Shown: positions 14,842 through 23,252, numbered from the stretch's first letter. The stretch: 36,049 nt of DNA from JAJDIA01 sp031555145 (GCA_031555145.1 JAVBUR010000041.1:1-36049), one strand, 5' to 3'. Translations and numbers: made by a program. Notes: generated from the letters alone by a model not told the origin.

Positions 14842-15213
14842 ATGACACCTAATAATACAAACCCACAGGTAGACAACTACATAAGCAGCATCAATTGTTG
14901 GCAGGAAGAAACAAAGGAACTCCGATCTATTCTCCTCGACTGCGGCCTCACCGAAGCGATCAAATGGGGTAAGCCCTGTTATTCCTTTCTAGGTGAAAAT
15001 ATTGCTATTATCCAAGGCTTCAAGTCATATTTTGCCCTGCTGTTCTTTAAAGGATACCTTCTGCACGACCCTGCCGGTATACTTGTCAAAACCGGGCCCA
15101 ACACCCGTGTCGGGCGTCAGATCCGGTTTGCCTCCGTTCATGAGATCGAATCACTCGAACCTCAGGTCAGAGCCTATATCCGCGAAGCCATTCTTGTATC
15201 TCATCTTTTGTGA
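14842..15213 (+). CDS. YdeI/DUF1801-like protein, C-terminally shortened
   Basis: A 123-residue cytoplasmic protein. It matches the first part of the YdeI group of DUF1801 proteins: NPQVDNYISSINCWQEE, then ELRSILLDCGLTEAIKWGKPCYSF, IAIIQGFKSYFALLFFKG and VGRQIRFASVHEI. From memory, the Bacillus-type YdeI proteins are about 195 residues and continue with a helical, lysine-rich tail. Here the protein ends abruptly after YIREA with ILVSHLL. The last 47 bases overlap the end of the convergent DUF4907 gene. It is either a shortened but working form or a 3'-truncated remnant. The family is of unknown function, with proposed roles in iron or stress adaptation that are not established. Confidence 0.8.
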   Translation: MTPNNTNPQVDNYISSINCWQEETKELRSILLDCGLTEAIKWGKPCYSFLGENIAIIQGFKSYFALLFFKGYLLHDPAGILVKTGPNTRVGRQIRFASVHEIESLEPQVRAYIREAILVSHLL

Positions 15214-15514
15214 CAGTCGGTTTCTTATTTGACTTTATCCGTGCTAATACCTGCGTTCCGACTTTTCGGGCACTTTCCTTGTCAGGGAAGGGCATTGATA
15301 TTTCAAGCGCTGGGATGATTGGTTGATGAATAAATACTTTATCATTAATGGTAATCTGATACCCCCATCCATCTCCCGACCGGAATGTCTCCACAACAGC
15401 CTGCCGGTTATGTGATGATGCCGCTTCCTCCACACGGGAGTAAGCATAAAATGACATCATCACAATCACCAGTAAGCTTGCGAGAATTTTCTTTCGATCA
15501 ATATTCATCATCAT
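15167..15514 (-). CDS. DUF4907 family protein
   Basis: A 115-residue protein with an N-terminal signal anchor (RKKILASLLVIVMMSFYAYS) and a small exported domain. The domain contains GWGYQITINDKVFIHQPIIPAL and ARKVGTQVLARIKSN, which match my recollection of DUF4907, a Bacteroidetes family of unknown function. It overlaps the 3' end of the Kelch gene upstream: the Asp codons at the Kelch C-terminus provide three consecutive ATGs (15514, 15511, 15508), so any of them could be the start. The tight overlap implies translational coupling with the Kelch lipoprotein and hence a shared role at the cell envelope. At the other end it overlaps the convergent YdeI-like gene by 47 bp. Confidence 0.75.
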   Translation of the reverse strand: MMMNIDRKKILASLLVIVMMSFYAYSRVEEAASSHNRQAVVETFRSGDGWGYQITINDKVFIHQPIIPALEISMPFPDKESARKVGTQVLARIKSNKKPTVTKDEIQEWLRGYRL

Positions 15515-16505
15515 CGTATTCATATGGATGCAGTTCCCAGATATCATCAAAATAATACGTACTGCTCTTCCCAGATACTACATATCCTTTTACACCAGTT
15601 GAAAAAGCGGTAGTCGCCGTACGGGCCGAACCTTTAAACTTGGCGACATTCTCCCACAAATCCGTCGTAGGTGAATATTTCCATGTATCCGTTCGTAATC
15701 CTGAACTCTCTCCGCAGGCAAGATAGGCATTCCCGTCAATCACAAATGCTACACCATACTGCCGTGTCATCGCATAGTCGTCATCATAATCATCGTCGCT
15801 GGTGTCGGCTATATCCCGTAATTGTGTCCAAAGGCCTGTTTCAGGGACATATTTCCAGAAATCATAGATGTATGTCCCGTTGTTCGTTCCGCAACATACA
15901 TAAGCTGCACCGTCAATCACGAAACTTGTTGCCGCTCTTCGCTTGTTACCTCCGATACTCACAATCTGTTCCCAGCTATTCATCGAAGGATCAAAGGCAT
16001 AAAAATCTTTCAGGTAGTTGCCATCGTATCCGCAACCGATATATCCTTTTCCGCTTACGCCGAAAGCGACCGCTTCATAACGGGGCGAACCCGGGAAGTC
16101 AGCCCGTTGGTTCCATACATTTCCTGAAGGGTCATACTCCCAGAAGTCGTTCAGATAGTTTGAACCGTCATATCCCGTTCCTACATATCCCTTATTGTTA
16201 ATGGTAAATGCGACCGCTGAACTTCTTGGTGTACCGGGTAAATCTGCCTTTTGTGTCCAAAAGTCCCGATCCATATCATACTCCCATAAATCAGAGAAGC
16301 GGCTTGTTTTACCGTTATACCCGCCATACAAATAGCCCTTGCTGTCGATTGTAAAAGAACTTGCATGCCCTCTTGCCAGCCCATCAAAATCAGAAACCCG
16401 GTACCACTTGCCGATCAGATCTTCATCATCATCACTACTGCACGAAGCTGCAAAAACCAACGAAAAAGCCGCCGTTAAGGCCATTGTCATCTTGAATACT
16501 TTCAT
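15498..16505 (-). CDS. Kelch-repeat lipoprotein (six-blade beta-propeller)
   Basis: A 335-residue exported lipoprotein. The signal MKVFKMTMALTAAFSLVFAASC ends in a lipobox with C22, followed by an acidic SSDDDEDL stretch. Six Kelch repeats can be lined up, each with a G-Y-x-x-x-G start and a (D/N)xW(E/K)Y...W end, for example GYVGTGYDGSNYLNDFWEYD and GYIGCGYDGNYLKDFYAFD. This predicts one closed propeller used for protein or glycan binding. An Asp/Tyr-rich insert (DTSDDDYDDDY) lies between repeats 4 and 5, and the protein ends EYDDDEY. The start at 16505 was preferred to 16520 and to a TTG further upstream because it gives a standard lipoprotein signal. It is coupled to DUF4907 and divergent from DUF4270. 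The ligand is unknown. Confidence 0.85.
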   Translation of the reverse strand: MKVFKMTMALTAAFSLVFAASCSSDDDEDLIGKWYRVSDFDGLARGHASSFTIDSKGYLYGGYNGKTSRFSDLWEYDMDRDFWTQKADLPGTPRSSAVAFTINNKGYVGTGYDGSNYLNDFWEYDPSGNVWNQRADFPGSPRYEAVAFGVSGKGYIGCGYDGNYLKDFYAFDPSMNSWEQIVSIGGNKRRAATSFVIDGAAYVCCGTNNGTYIYDFWKYVPETGLWTQLRDIADTSDDDYDDDYAMTRQYGVAFVIDGNAYLACGESSGLRTDTWKYSPTTDLWENVAKFKGSARTATTAFSTGVKGYVVSGKSSTYYFDDIWELHPYEYDDDEY

Positions 16506-16590
16506 CTTTAATCTTATCATCGTAAATAAATTAATCGATTTAACTGTCTGCAAATAAAGAAGATAATAGCCTACGACGAAAATTTAATCT

Positions 16591-16622
16591 GTGAATTGCC
16601 CATATCCCTCGGTGAATTGCCC
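16591..16622. promoter_or_regulatory. direct repeat of gtgaattgccc in the divergent spacer
   Basis: gtgaattgccc occurs at 16591-16601 and 16612-16622, start to start 21 bp, i.e. two helical turns. It lies between the divergent Kelch and DUF4270 genes, where a shared regulator could bind. No known operator is recognised. Confidence 0.4.
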
Positions 16623-16789
16623 CGGAGAAAAGGCAGATGCTTATTTGCCCACATATAAGAGCGAAAAGCCGTTAAGCGACCCAAATTCCCGATTCACCGA
16701 TAAAGGTTTCAGACTGGCGGGTTTTAGTTGTCCGAAAGCCGGACAAATCTATTCTTTGTACCCGAAACGATTCATAAAACAAGTATGTA

Positions 16790-18103
16790 ATGCACAAAAC
16801 AGTTCTAATTATCTGTACGTTGATTGCTATCCTCATCATACCTTCCTGTTATGATGAGAACAATACCTACGGTACAGCATTGGTCAGTTCTTCCTTCCGG
16901 AATGTAATAACTGACTCTTGTTCCGTAGATGTCACATCCATTTTAATAGACTCACTCGAAACATCCGGCCTCGGACATGTACTGATCGGCCAATATAAAC
17001 ACGACCTTTGGGGAAATGTGATGGCGGAAGGATATATTCCGTACAATTGTCCTTCCTATACTACCAGTGCCGACGAAGTGGTCGTGCTCGATTCGCTGGT
17101 TCTCCTGCTTCGCCACAAAGGGTATTATATCGGCGATACCACCAAGGCGCAAACATTGAACATCTATCGCCTCTCCGAAAAGATTGTCTTGAACGATAAC
17201 GGATACCTCTACAACAAACACCGGGTCGGCTACGATCCCGAACTCCTTGGATCCTACACATACAAGCCCAAACCCGGCGATCCCGAATTTCTCGAAATAC
17301 GCCTGTCTGATGATCTTGGAAAAGATCTTCTTGAAAAATTCCATACACGTGACCTGGCCGTATCCTCCGAACGTTTTGAAGACTACTTCAAGGGAATCGC
17401 CATCATACCCGATGTAGAGACAAGCCAGTCACTGCTTGCATTCTCTGTCGGTGATACGTTGGCCGCGCTGTCGCTTCGCTACCGGATAGCCGATGCGCTT
17501 GAGAACGAACAGGAACTACTGTTCACTCCCTATACCGCCAACCAGTTCAGCCATATCGAGCACGATCCTACCGGAACTATTGTGGAACCCTGGGTCAATG
17601 AAGGCGAAATACCTTCTGGGTTATTAGACAACCGGGGCTTTATCATGTGTGGAATAGGATGGTACACCAAACTGGAATTTCCTTTTCTCAACAATATTAT
17701 GCAAAGTGGAGAACAAGTTGAAGTCGAAAGCGCTACCCTGCTGGTCTATCCCGAATCCGGAACCTACTCCGGCCAGAACTTGCTGCCCGACAGTATCTAC
17801 CTTTACATTGCCGACGAAAACAATGTCATTACCGACGCCGTCAAAGACTATTTGGGCGAACAGGTACAAAGCGGTGTCCTAGTTAAAGACGATACCTATG
17901 AGGCCAATACATACTACTATTTTGATGTGACCGATTTTATGCAACAGGAATTAGGTGCCTTTGGCATGTATAAACACAACCTCCAACTCGTATTCAGTAG
18001 CAGCGACTACACCGGAACGATCCGGAATATGACCTTCAGTGATCGGAACGGACGCTCCCCCATCGTTTTACAATTAAGATACAAAATATATGAAAGTTAT
18101 TAA
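16790..18103 (+). CDS. DUF4270 family lipoprotein
   Basis: A 437-residue exported lipoprotein: the leader MHKTVLIICTLIAILIIPSC places the lipidated cysteine at residue 20. The body has the pattern of DUF4270 proteins, a Bacteroidetes family of unknown function: early TDSCSVDVTSILIDSLETSG, the GQYKHDLWGNVMAEGYIPY strand region, a middle section ending in FKGIAIIPDV, and a C-terminal part with YYYFDVTDFMQQEL. It is mostly beta-strand by eye and likely anchored to the outer membrane. It overlaps the following outer-membrane protein gene by 14 bp, so the two are made together. It is divergent from the Kelch lipoprotein. The function is not known and I do not propose one beyond an envelope role. 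Confidence 0.85.
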   Translation: MHKTVLIICTLIAILIIPSCYDENNTYGTALVSSSFRNVITDSCSVDVTSILIDSLETSGLGHVLIGQYKHDLWGNVMAEGYIPYNCPSYTTSADEVVVLDSLVLLLRHKGYYIGDTTKAQTLNIYRLSEKIVLNDNGYLYNKHRVGYDPELLGSYTYKPKPGDPEFLEIRLSDDLGKDLLEKFHTRDLAVSSERFEDYFKGIAIIPDVETSQSLLAFSVGDTLAALSLRYRIADALENEQELLFTPYTANQFSHIEHDPTGTIVEPWVNEGEIPSGLLDNRGFIMCGIGWYTKLEFPFLNNIMQSGEQVEVESATLLVYPESGTYSGQNLLPDSIYLYIADENNVITDAVKDYLGEQVQSGVLVKDDTYEANTYYYFDVTDFMQQELGAFGMYKHNLQLVFSSSDYTGTIRNMTFSDRNGRSPIVLQLRYKIYESY

Positions 18104-19295
18104 GTTTCTTCTTCTTCTCCTTATACTTTTCCCCTGTCCTGTAGTCGCTCAGAATGCCATGACTTCTTCACCCTATTCTATGTTTGGGGTAGGCGAGATC
18201 AACTCGGGATTAAGCGGGCAAAACGCCGCCATGGGGGGAGTGGCTTATGGCGTCCGCAACCCCATGCTTATCAATACCGACAACCCGGCAGGGTTGGTCG
18301 GCATGGACTCCTGTAAACTTATCGCCGAAGCTTCTGCTTTTGTTAAATCAGAGTCCTATCGATCAAATGGGAACACGAATAATACCTTTATCGGCAATAT
18401 ATCCGGCTTTATGGTAGGGGGAAGGATTATGCCCCGCTGGTATGCTGCTGCAAGTCTGACTCCTTACAGTTCCGTAGGCTATTACTTTAAGAATGACCAG
18501 GAGATAGAGGGAGCCCCCGGAACAACCGTGTCCAGTGTATTTGAGGGCAGCGGCGGGCTTTCGAAAGTCTCCCTCTCCAATGCGCTGCTACTACCCGGAA
18601 ACCTGTCTGTCGGGGCCAATCTCAGCTATGTATTCGGAAATATGAAACAAGTGGAAACCCAGGAAGCCATGTCGGTCACCCAGCATATGGAAGCCAGAAC
18701 CTTCTATGCTGATTTTGGAATCCAGTTTCAACGACAGTTAAACCGGAACGCCTTACTTATTTTAGGTGCTGTTTACGGCTATCAACAGAAACTCAATATC
18801 AATCATACGATGGCTGTTGCCACTTCCACAACACTTACTGAAACCTCTCCAAAGAATGCCGATCAATATCTCCCGCAATTCTTCGGCTTTGGAGGCAGTC
18901 TTACCTATAAGAGGTTCTCTTACGCCCTCGACTACAGCTATCACCAGTATAGCGTACTTACATCGGGTGACTCACGCATCACGTTTAACGATACCCATGA
19001 ATTGCGCAGTGGCGTTTGCTATGCCCCGGCAGGCTATTCTTCCTCCAGCTATTGGAAGCGGATGAAGTATAAAGCCGGGCTAAGAGCCTCCTCCAATTAT
19101 CTAAGTATAAGCGGTAAAGACGGTCTGTTGTGGCGGGTAAGTGCCGGTATAGAATTCCCCGTCCGCAACGGAAAAATCAATACTGCACTCTTCTATGAAA
19201 GCCTGAAATTACAGGATAATAAACTACAAAGTACTACCATGGGTGTTACCGTATCCTATACTATCAGCGAACTATTCTATCGGATAAAACTATGA
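18090..19295 (+). CDS. outer-membrane beta-barrel protein coupled to DUF4270
   Basis: A 401-residue protein with a signal peptide (MKVIKFLLLLLILFPCPVVAQ) and alternating amphipathic strands typical of a FadL/OmpP1-like barrel. It opens SSPYSMFGVGEINSG...AMGGVAYGVRN and ends with YTISELFYRIKL, a C-terminal aromatic/hydrophobic strand suited to BAM recognition. It is homologous to the protein encoded at 34651-35961, with the same SPY-x-x-FG-x-GE start, the same NPA near residue 60 and the same type of end. It overlaps the DUF4270 gene by 14 bp, which suggests that the lipoprotein and the barrel form a complex. It converges on the LytTR regulator gene with only 5 bp between stops. The transport substrate, if any, is unknown. 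Confidence 0.8.
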   Translation: MKVIKFLLLLLILFPCPVVAQNAMTSSPYSMFGVGEINSGLSGQNAAMGGVAYGVRNPMLINTDNPAGLVGMDSCKLIAEASAFVKSESYRSNGNTNNTFIGNISGFMVGGRIMPRWYAAASLTPYSSVGYYFKNDQEIEGAPGTTVSSVFEGSGGLSKVSLSNALLLPGNLSVGANLSYVFGNMKQVETQEAMSVTQHMEARTFYADFGIQFQRQLNRNALLILGAVYGYQQKLNINHTMAVATSTTLTETSPKNADQYLPQFFGFGGSLTYKRFSYALDYSYHQYSVLTSGDSRITFNDTHELRSGVCYAPAGYSSSSYWKRMKYKAGLRASSNYLSISGKDGLLWRVSAGIEFPVRNGKINTALFYESLKLQDNKLQSTTMGVTVSYTISELFYRIKL

Positions 19296-19300
19296 GCCGG

Positions 19301-20089
19301 TTATTCCTGCAAACCCAACTGACCCATAAAATAAGGGTAATGCGAATCGCTTATCGGGATCAGCTCACTGCCGATCTTGATTCGTTTTCGCTCAATATAA
19401 TTGATATAGGGAATAGCAATAATAAACGAACGATGCACGCGGCAAAACCGTTTTTCGTCCAGGCATCCCTCGAACCGCTTAAGACTCACTTGGGATAAGA
19501 GTATCTTGCCACTCGTATGGTAGATCTTTACATAATCGCCATATCCTTCCAGATAGAGGATCTCGTCTTGGTTAACTTTCACGATCTTATTCCCATCTTT
19601 TAAGAATAACGGTTGTTCGGATTTCTCTTTGGTGATATCCTTATGCACGCTGTCGATGGCACGGTGTAACCGTTCAAAGTAGGATCCCAGGAATTCAGGT
19701 TGGGTTACTTCATTCTCTGTCGCTCCGTTTTTGAGCATCATCAGTTTATTCAGTGCGATATCGATGCCATCCTGGCTGACAGGCTTCAGTAAATAGCCGA
19801 TACTGTACAGCTCGAATGCCTTGATAGCATATTCTTCATATGCTGTGGTGAAAATAACCGGCACGTTGATCTTCACCCGTTCGAATATTTTGAAAACGAT
19901 TCCATCCGTCAGATGGATATCGGCAAAAATAACATCCGGATGCTTCATGTGCGAAAAATACACCACACTCTCCTCTACACTCTCCAACTCGGCTACGATC
20001 TTTATATCGGCCACCTTGTTGTTCGCAATAATCGCTTTCAGATTATTTACGGCAACGGTTTCATCTTCAATAATAACAGCATTCATCAT
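19301..20089 (-). CDS. LytTR-family response regulator
   Basis: A 262-residue two-component regulator. The receiver domain (residues 1-120) has the acidic pair E8/D9, the phospho-acceptor D57 in VIFADIHLTDG, the switch threonines T81/T82 and K102 in YLLKPV. A LytTR DNA-binding domain (about 160-262) follows, with LFLKDGNKIVKVNQDEILYLEGYGDYVKIY and FCRVHRSFIIAIPYI, the usual signature. Its start overlaps the stop of the kinase gene as ATGA, so kinase and regulator are translationally coupled. Two ATGs in tandem (20089, 20086) make the exact start uncertain by one codon. Target promoters are not known; the divergent envelope module next door is one candidate. Confidence 0.93.
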   Translation of the reverse strand: MMNAVIIEDETVAVNNLKAIIANNKVADIKIVAELESVEESVVYFSHMKHPDVIFADIHLTDGIVFKIFERVKINVPVIFTTAYEEYAIKAFELYSIGYLLKPVSQDGIDIALNKLMMLKNGATENEVTQPEFLGSYFERLHRAIDSVHKDITKEKSEQPLFLKDGNKIVKVNQDEILYLEGYGDYVKIYHTSGKILLSQVSLKRFEGCLDEKRFCRVHRSFIIAIPYINYIERKRIKIGSELIPISDSHYPYFMGQLGLQE

Positions 20090-21261
20090 CTTATTGGCGA
20101 ATTTAGAAGGGGCAATGCTACATTGAAATACCCCTTACGCTTTGAAATAATAATATCTTTTCCTGTCAACATTTGGTAGCGACCCCATAGATTCTTCAAG
20201 CCGATACCGCTTCGGTTGTCGCTTTCCGGCATGGGTTGTATCTGGTTTGAGACCACTAATTGTCGTTCGCTATTTGTATAAATGTTTATATATAGCGGGT
20301 TTTGTTTACTTATTACATTGTGTTTCACAGCATTCTCTACCAACGGAAGCACGCTGAGGATAGGCAGGTAACAAAGTAAATGTGTCGGGTCCGCCTCAAT
20401 GGAGAAGAATAGCTTGCCTTCGTACCTGACGCTCAGTAAATAGGTATATGCCTGGGTGAAATGCAATTCCTCTCCGAGCGTAACCATCTCCTTCTTGTTA
20501 CTTTGAAGAATATACCGGAACGTATTCGACAATTCATCCAGGTACTTTAATGTCTGTTCCTGTTCTCCACTTCTCACCAGCGAATGCAATCCATTCAGGG
20601 AATTAAAGAAGAAGTGTGGATTGATTTGCCCCATCAACGCGTTGTACGATGTTTTCCACTGTTCCATCTTCAACTTTTCTACCTCCAACTCCATTTGATG
20701 CCGGCTGTTTAGCAATTGCATCAACACCACACTAAGCACCACCGTGATCAATACGAACAGATGTTCCGTCACCAACGGACGGGGAAAGATCAACGGATTG
20801 ACCGGCCATAAAAAAGGAATATGCGCGTCGGGCGTACGTCCCATTCCTTCTATCCTTTCCATTCCCGGAAACACCGGGTGCTGAGGCATGGGAGGAATTT
20901 CAATCTGAAAGATATCCCTGAAAATAACCCATTGCGCCATTGGATAAAACTGTAGCAGGAGAAAACCGATTACTGCATTGATCCCGATCACAAAGAAAAT
21001 GATGCCGTATTCATTCTTCTTGAACAAGCGTTCGCCTAACTTATACAACTGAAAAGTCAGTATAAATAAGAAGAACGCAAAAAGAAAAAACCACGCCAGC
21101 GAAAAATACAGATACTCTCCCTCAAACTGTGGAGCAAACGCTGCCCCTCCACTTCCTTTAGAGAGTCGCTCGTACGTACGCATAATCAGCGTAAAATTCA
21201 CGAACAGACTGAGAAGCAACGAAATAATAAACCCTATCGACAGATACCTTCTACCAAACAT
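20086..21261 (-). CDS. LytS-type sensor histidine kinase
   Basis: A 391-residue inner-membrane kinase with four hydrophobic segments at about residues 8-27, 54-72, 86-105 and 165-184. Between the third and fourth lies a proline-rich loop (PPMPQHPVFPGMERIEGM). The cytoplasmic part has the His_kinase motif QINPHFFFNSLNGL with the phospho-accepting H216, the N-box PLVENAVKHN and a G-box around GIGLKNLWGRY, the pattern that always pairs with LytTR regulators. The start at 21261 (MFGRRYLS) was chosen because an earlier TTG at 21285 overlaps a -7 promoter box. It overlaps the regulator gene by 4 bp. The sensed signal is unknown; there is no large periplasmic domain, so sensing is probably within the membrane. 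Confidence 0.93.
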   Translation of the reverse strand: MFGRRYLSIGFIISLLLSLFVNFTLIMRTYERLSKGSGGAAFAPQFEGEYLYFSLAWFFLFAFFLFILTFQLYKLGERLFKKNEYGIIFFVIGINAVIGFLLLQFYPMAQWVIFRDIFQIEIPPMPQHPVFPGMERIEGMGRTPDAHIPFLWPVNPLIFPRPLVTEHLFVLITVVLSVVLMQLLNSRHQMELEVEKLKMEQWKTSYNALMGQINPHFFFNSLNGLHSLVRSGEQEQTLKYLDELSNTFRYILQSNKKEMVTLGEELHFTQAYTYLLSVRYEGKLFFSIEADPTHLLCYLPILSVLPLVENAVKHNVISKQNPLYINIYTNSERQLVVSNQIQPMPESDNRSGIGLKNLWGRYQMLTGKDIIISKRKGYFNVALPLLNSPIR

Positions 21262-21282
21262 ATCAACATCTCCTCTATTCAG

Positions 21283-21290
21283 CAAATATA
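21283..21290 (-). promoter_or_regulatory. -7 box for the LytS/LytTR operon
   Basis: On the minus strand this reads tatatttg, a full match to TAnnTTTG, 21 bp before the kinase ATG. The expected -33 TTTG is poorly conserved. It fixes the kinase start downstream at 21261. Confidence 0.55.
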
Positions 21291-21400
21291 GCCAAAGAGT
21301 TCATTAAGAAATAGGTAGGTTTGTTAAATAGCCCTTCCGCGCTATCTGTCTTATTTTTTCATTACTTCTTACCGCATTACTTCCGGCATCTTTTCGATGT

Positions 21401-21850
21401 TCATATCGCATCTGTATGTTTTTCAAGATGTAGAATTGGATACGGTTTTCCTGTGCCATCCTGTTCCGAACGACTGGCTACAGTGAAGCCTTTACATGTA
21501 TAGAAACCAAACGCTTGTTCGTTTTGTTCGTTCACATCCACCTTCTGTAAATGCAGTTTATTTACCGCATAATCCAGTAACGTCGAACCAATCCCTTTTC
21601 CTCGCGCATCAGGATGTATGAAGAGCATCTCAATGGTGTCTTCCGACGTTCCCAGGAAACCAAGTATCCTATAGCCTGTATCACGTACGGCAAACAACTG
21701 CACAGCTCCAAAATAGCTGGGGATCAGTTCCCGGAACAGCACAATATCTTTTTCCTTCAGGAAGTGGTGCGTTGCCCTGACCGAAGCTTCCCAAACCTGC
21801 ATTACTTCGGGGTATTCGGTCGTAGCTATAGTCGATATCAGATAAGCCAT
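21401..21850 (-). CDS. GNAT family N-acetyltransferase
   Basis: A 149-residue acetyl-CoA-dependent acetyltransferase. Motif A is clear: MLFIHPDARGKGIGSTLLDYA, with the R-x-x-G-x-G pyrophosphate-binding loop, followed by the motif B region VDVNEQNEQAFGFYTCKGF. The N-terminal EYPEVMQVWEASVRATHHFL and the overall length resemble the YjaB type of small GNAT enzymes. The substrate could be an amino acid, an antibiotic or a protein N-terminus; sequence does not tell. It is transcribed alone, with about 140 bp to the kinase gene downstream, and divergently from the GH5 lipoprotein gene. Confidence 0.9.
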   Translation of the reverse strand: MAYLISTIATTEYPEVMQVWEASVRATHHFLKEKDIVLFRELIPSYFGAVQLFAVRDTGYRILGFLGTSEDTIEMLFIHPDARGKGIGSTLLDYAVNKLHLQKVDVNEQNEQAFGFYTCKGFTVASRSEQDGTGKPYPILHLEKHTDAI

Positions 21851-21942
21851 TGTCTTTATACTATGACGGTAAAATTAAGGAATAATACCTGCCTTCCAAC
21901 TATTTTAGTCAGGAATTAAACTATACCAATGCTTAATTCTGC

Positions 21943-21950
21943 TATTTTTG
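21943..21950 (+). promoter_or_regulatory. -7 box for the GH5 lipoprotein gene
   Basis: tatttttg matches TAnnTTTG and lies 33 bp before the ATG at 21984, giving a short leader. A -33 TTTG is not obvious. Confidence 0.5.
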
Positions 21951-21983
21951 CTTTCTGAGTTAATCACTAATTAGTTATGTAGT

Positions 21984-23252
21984 ATGACAAAGAATCTATT
22001 CCTATCTGCATGCGCAGCGGTTGCCCTGCTGACCGCCTGCCAGCCATCCGGCCAACAACAACCGCAGCAACAATTGCTTCCCAGGGAAGCTTTTATCCGT
22101 GTGGATGGGCCAAATCTGATTAAGCCCGACGGATCGAAGCTGTTTATCCAGGGGACCAATCTGGGCAATTGGTTGAATCCCGAAGGGTATATGTTCCTGT
22201 TTCAGGATGTCAATTCATACCGATCAATAAACGATGCGCTTTGTGAAATGGTAGGTCCTGATTTCGTCCGCCATTTTTGGAAAGAATTCAAGCTGAATTA
22301 CATCACGCAGGAAGATATTAAATACATCCGGCAAACGGGTATGAATTCACTCCGTATCCCTTTTCACTATAAGTTATTCACGTATGATGAGTATATGGGC
22401 GAAAACTCCTTGGAGGATGGTTTCGAACATATCGACCGCATCGTGGAATGGTGCCGGGAGGAAGGTTTGTACGTGATACTGGATATGCACGATGCCCCTG
22501 GAGGACAAACGGGTGATAATATCGACGACAGCTACGGCTATCCCTGGCTGATGGAAAGTGAAGAAAGCATCATCCGGTTCTGTGATATCTGGAAAAGAAT
22601 TGCCGAACATTATGCCAACGATCCCATCATTCTGGGCTATGATTTGCTGAACGAACCGATTGCCTCCCATTTCATGCCAACCTATTCTTTCTTGAATGAT
22701 GCATTGGAACCGATTTATAAGAGATGTGTGGACGCTATTCGTGCCGTAGACAAGAACCACATTGTGTTACTGGGTGGCGCCCAATGGAATTCCAATTTTG
22801 AGGTATTTCACGATTCCACCTTCGATGATAATATGATGTACACCTGCCATCGTTATTGGTGTGACACCTTGCAGGCTAATATTCAGGACTATGTTGACTT
22901 CCGCGACCGTGTAAACCTGCCGATATATATGGGTGAGACCGGTGAAAACTCAGACGAATGGGTAGGTGCATGGACCCGACTGATGGAACGGAATAATATC
23001 GGCTGGCATTACTGGCCATATAAGAAAATGACAACAGGAGGCGCTTGTATGCTTACCATCCCTGCTCCTGAAAATTGGCATGTGATTGTAGACTATACGA
23101 AAGCCGACCGGAGTAGCTTTGCCAAGATACGTGCCGCCCGTCCCGACCAGGCGTTGGTAAAGAAGGCCTTAACCGATCTGCTCGAAAATATGAAATTTGC
23201 CAATGTTAGTAAGAATGAAGGCTATATCAAGGCAATGGGAATGCAACCGTAA
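21984..23252 (+). CDS. GH5-type glycoside hydrolase lipoprotein
   Basis: A 422-residue lipoprotein: the leader ends LLTAC with C19, then a Gln/Pro-rich linker. The catalytic TIM barrel begins at FIRVDGPNLIKPDGSKLFIQGTNLGNW. The acid/base E224 lies in YDLLNEPI and the nucleophile E318 in YMGETGENS, with the supporting H in TCHRYW and the R in SLRIPF, all in family 5 order (cellulase clan GH-A). It should cleave a beta-linked glucan or mannan, or act as a beta-glycosidase on oligosaccharides. Location is the periplasm or cell surface. The gene is alone, without SusC/SusD or other hydrolases, so it is not part of a polysaccharide-utilisation locus in this window. GH5 subfamily and substrate are not assignable by eye. 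Confidence 0.9.
   Translation: MTKNLFLSACAAVALLTACQPSGQQQPQQQLLPREAFIRVDGPNLIKPDGSKLFIQGTNLGNWLNPEGYMFLFQDVNSYRSINDALCEMVGPDFVRHFWKEFKLNYITQEDIKYIRQTGMNSLRIPFHYKLFTYDEYMGENSLEDGFEHIDRIVEWCREEGLYVILDMHDAPGGQTGDNIDDSYGYPWLMESEESIIRFCDIWKRIAEHYANDPIILGYDLLNEPIASHFMPTYSFLNDALEPIYKRCVDAIRAVDKNHIVLLGGAQWNSNFEVFHDSTFDDNMMYTCHRYWCDTLQANIQDYVDFRDRVNLPIYMGETGENSDEWVGAWTRLMERNNIGWHYWPYKKMTTGGACMLTIPAPENWHVIVDYTKADRSSFAKIRAARPDQALVKKALTDLLENMKFANVSKNEGYIKAMGMQP

Noticed and set aside
16505..16553. Longer Kelch protein from a TTG at 16553
   Set aside because: The extra residues precede a standard lipoprotein leader that starts at 16505.
16591..16854. 87-residue open frame in the Kelch/DUF4270 spacer
   Set aside because: It runs through the direct repeats and into DUF4270 in another frame, and has no domain or signal peptide.
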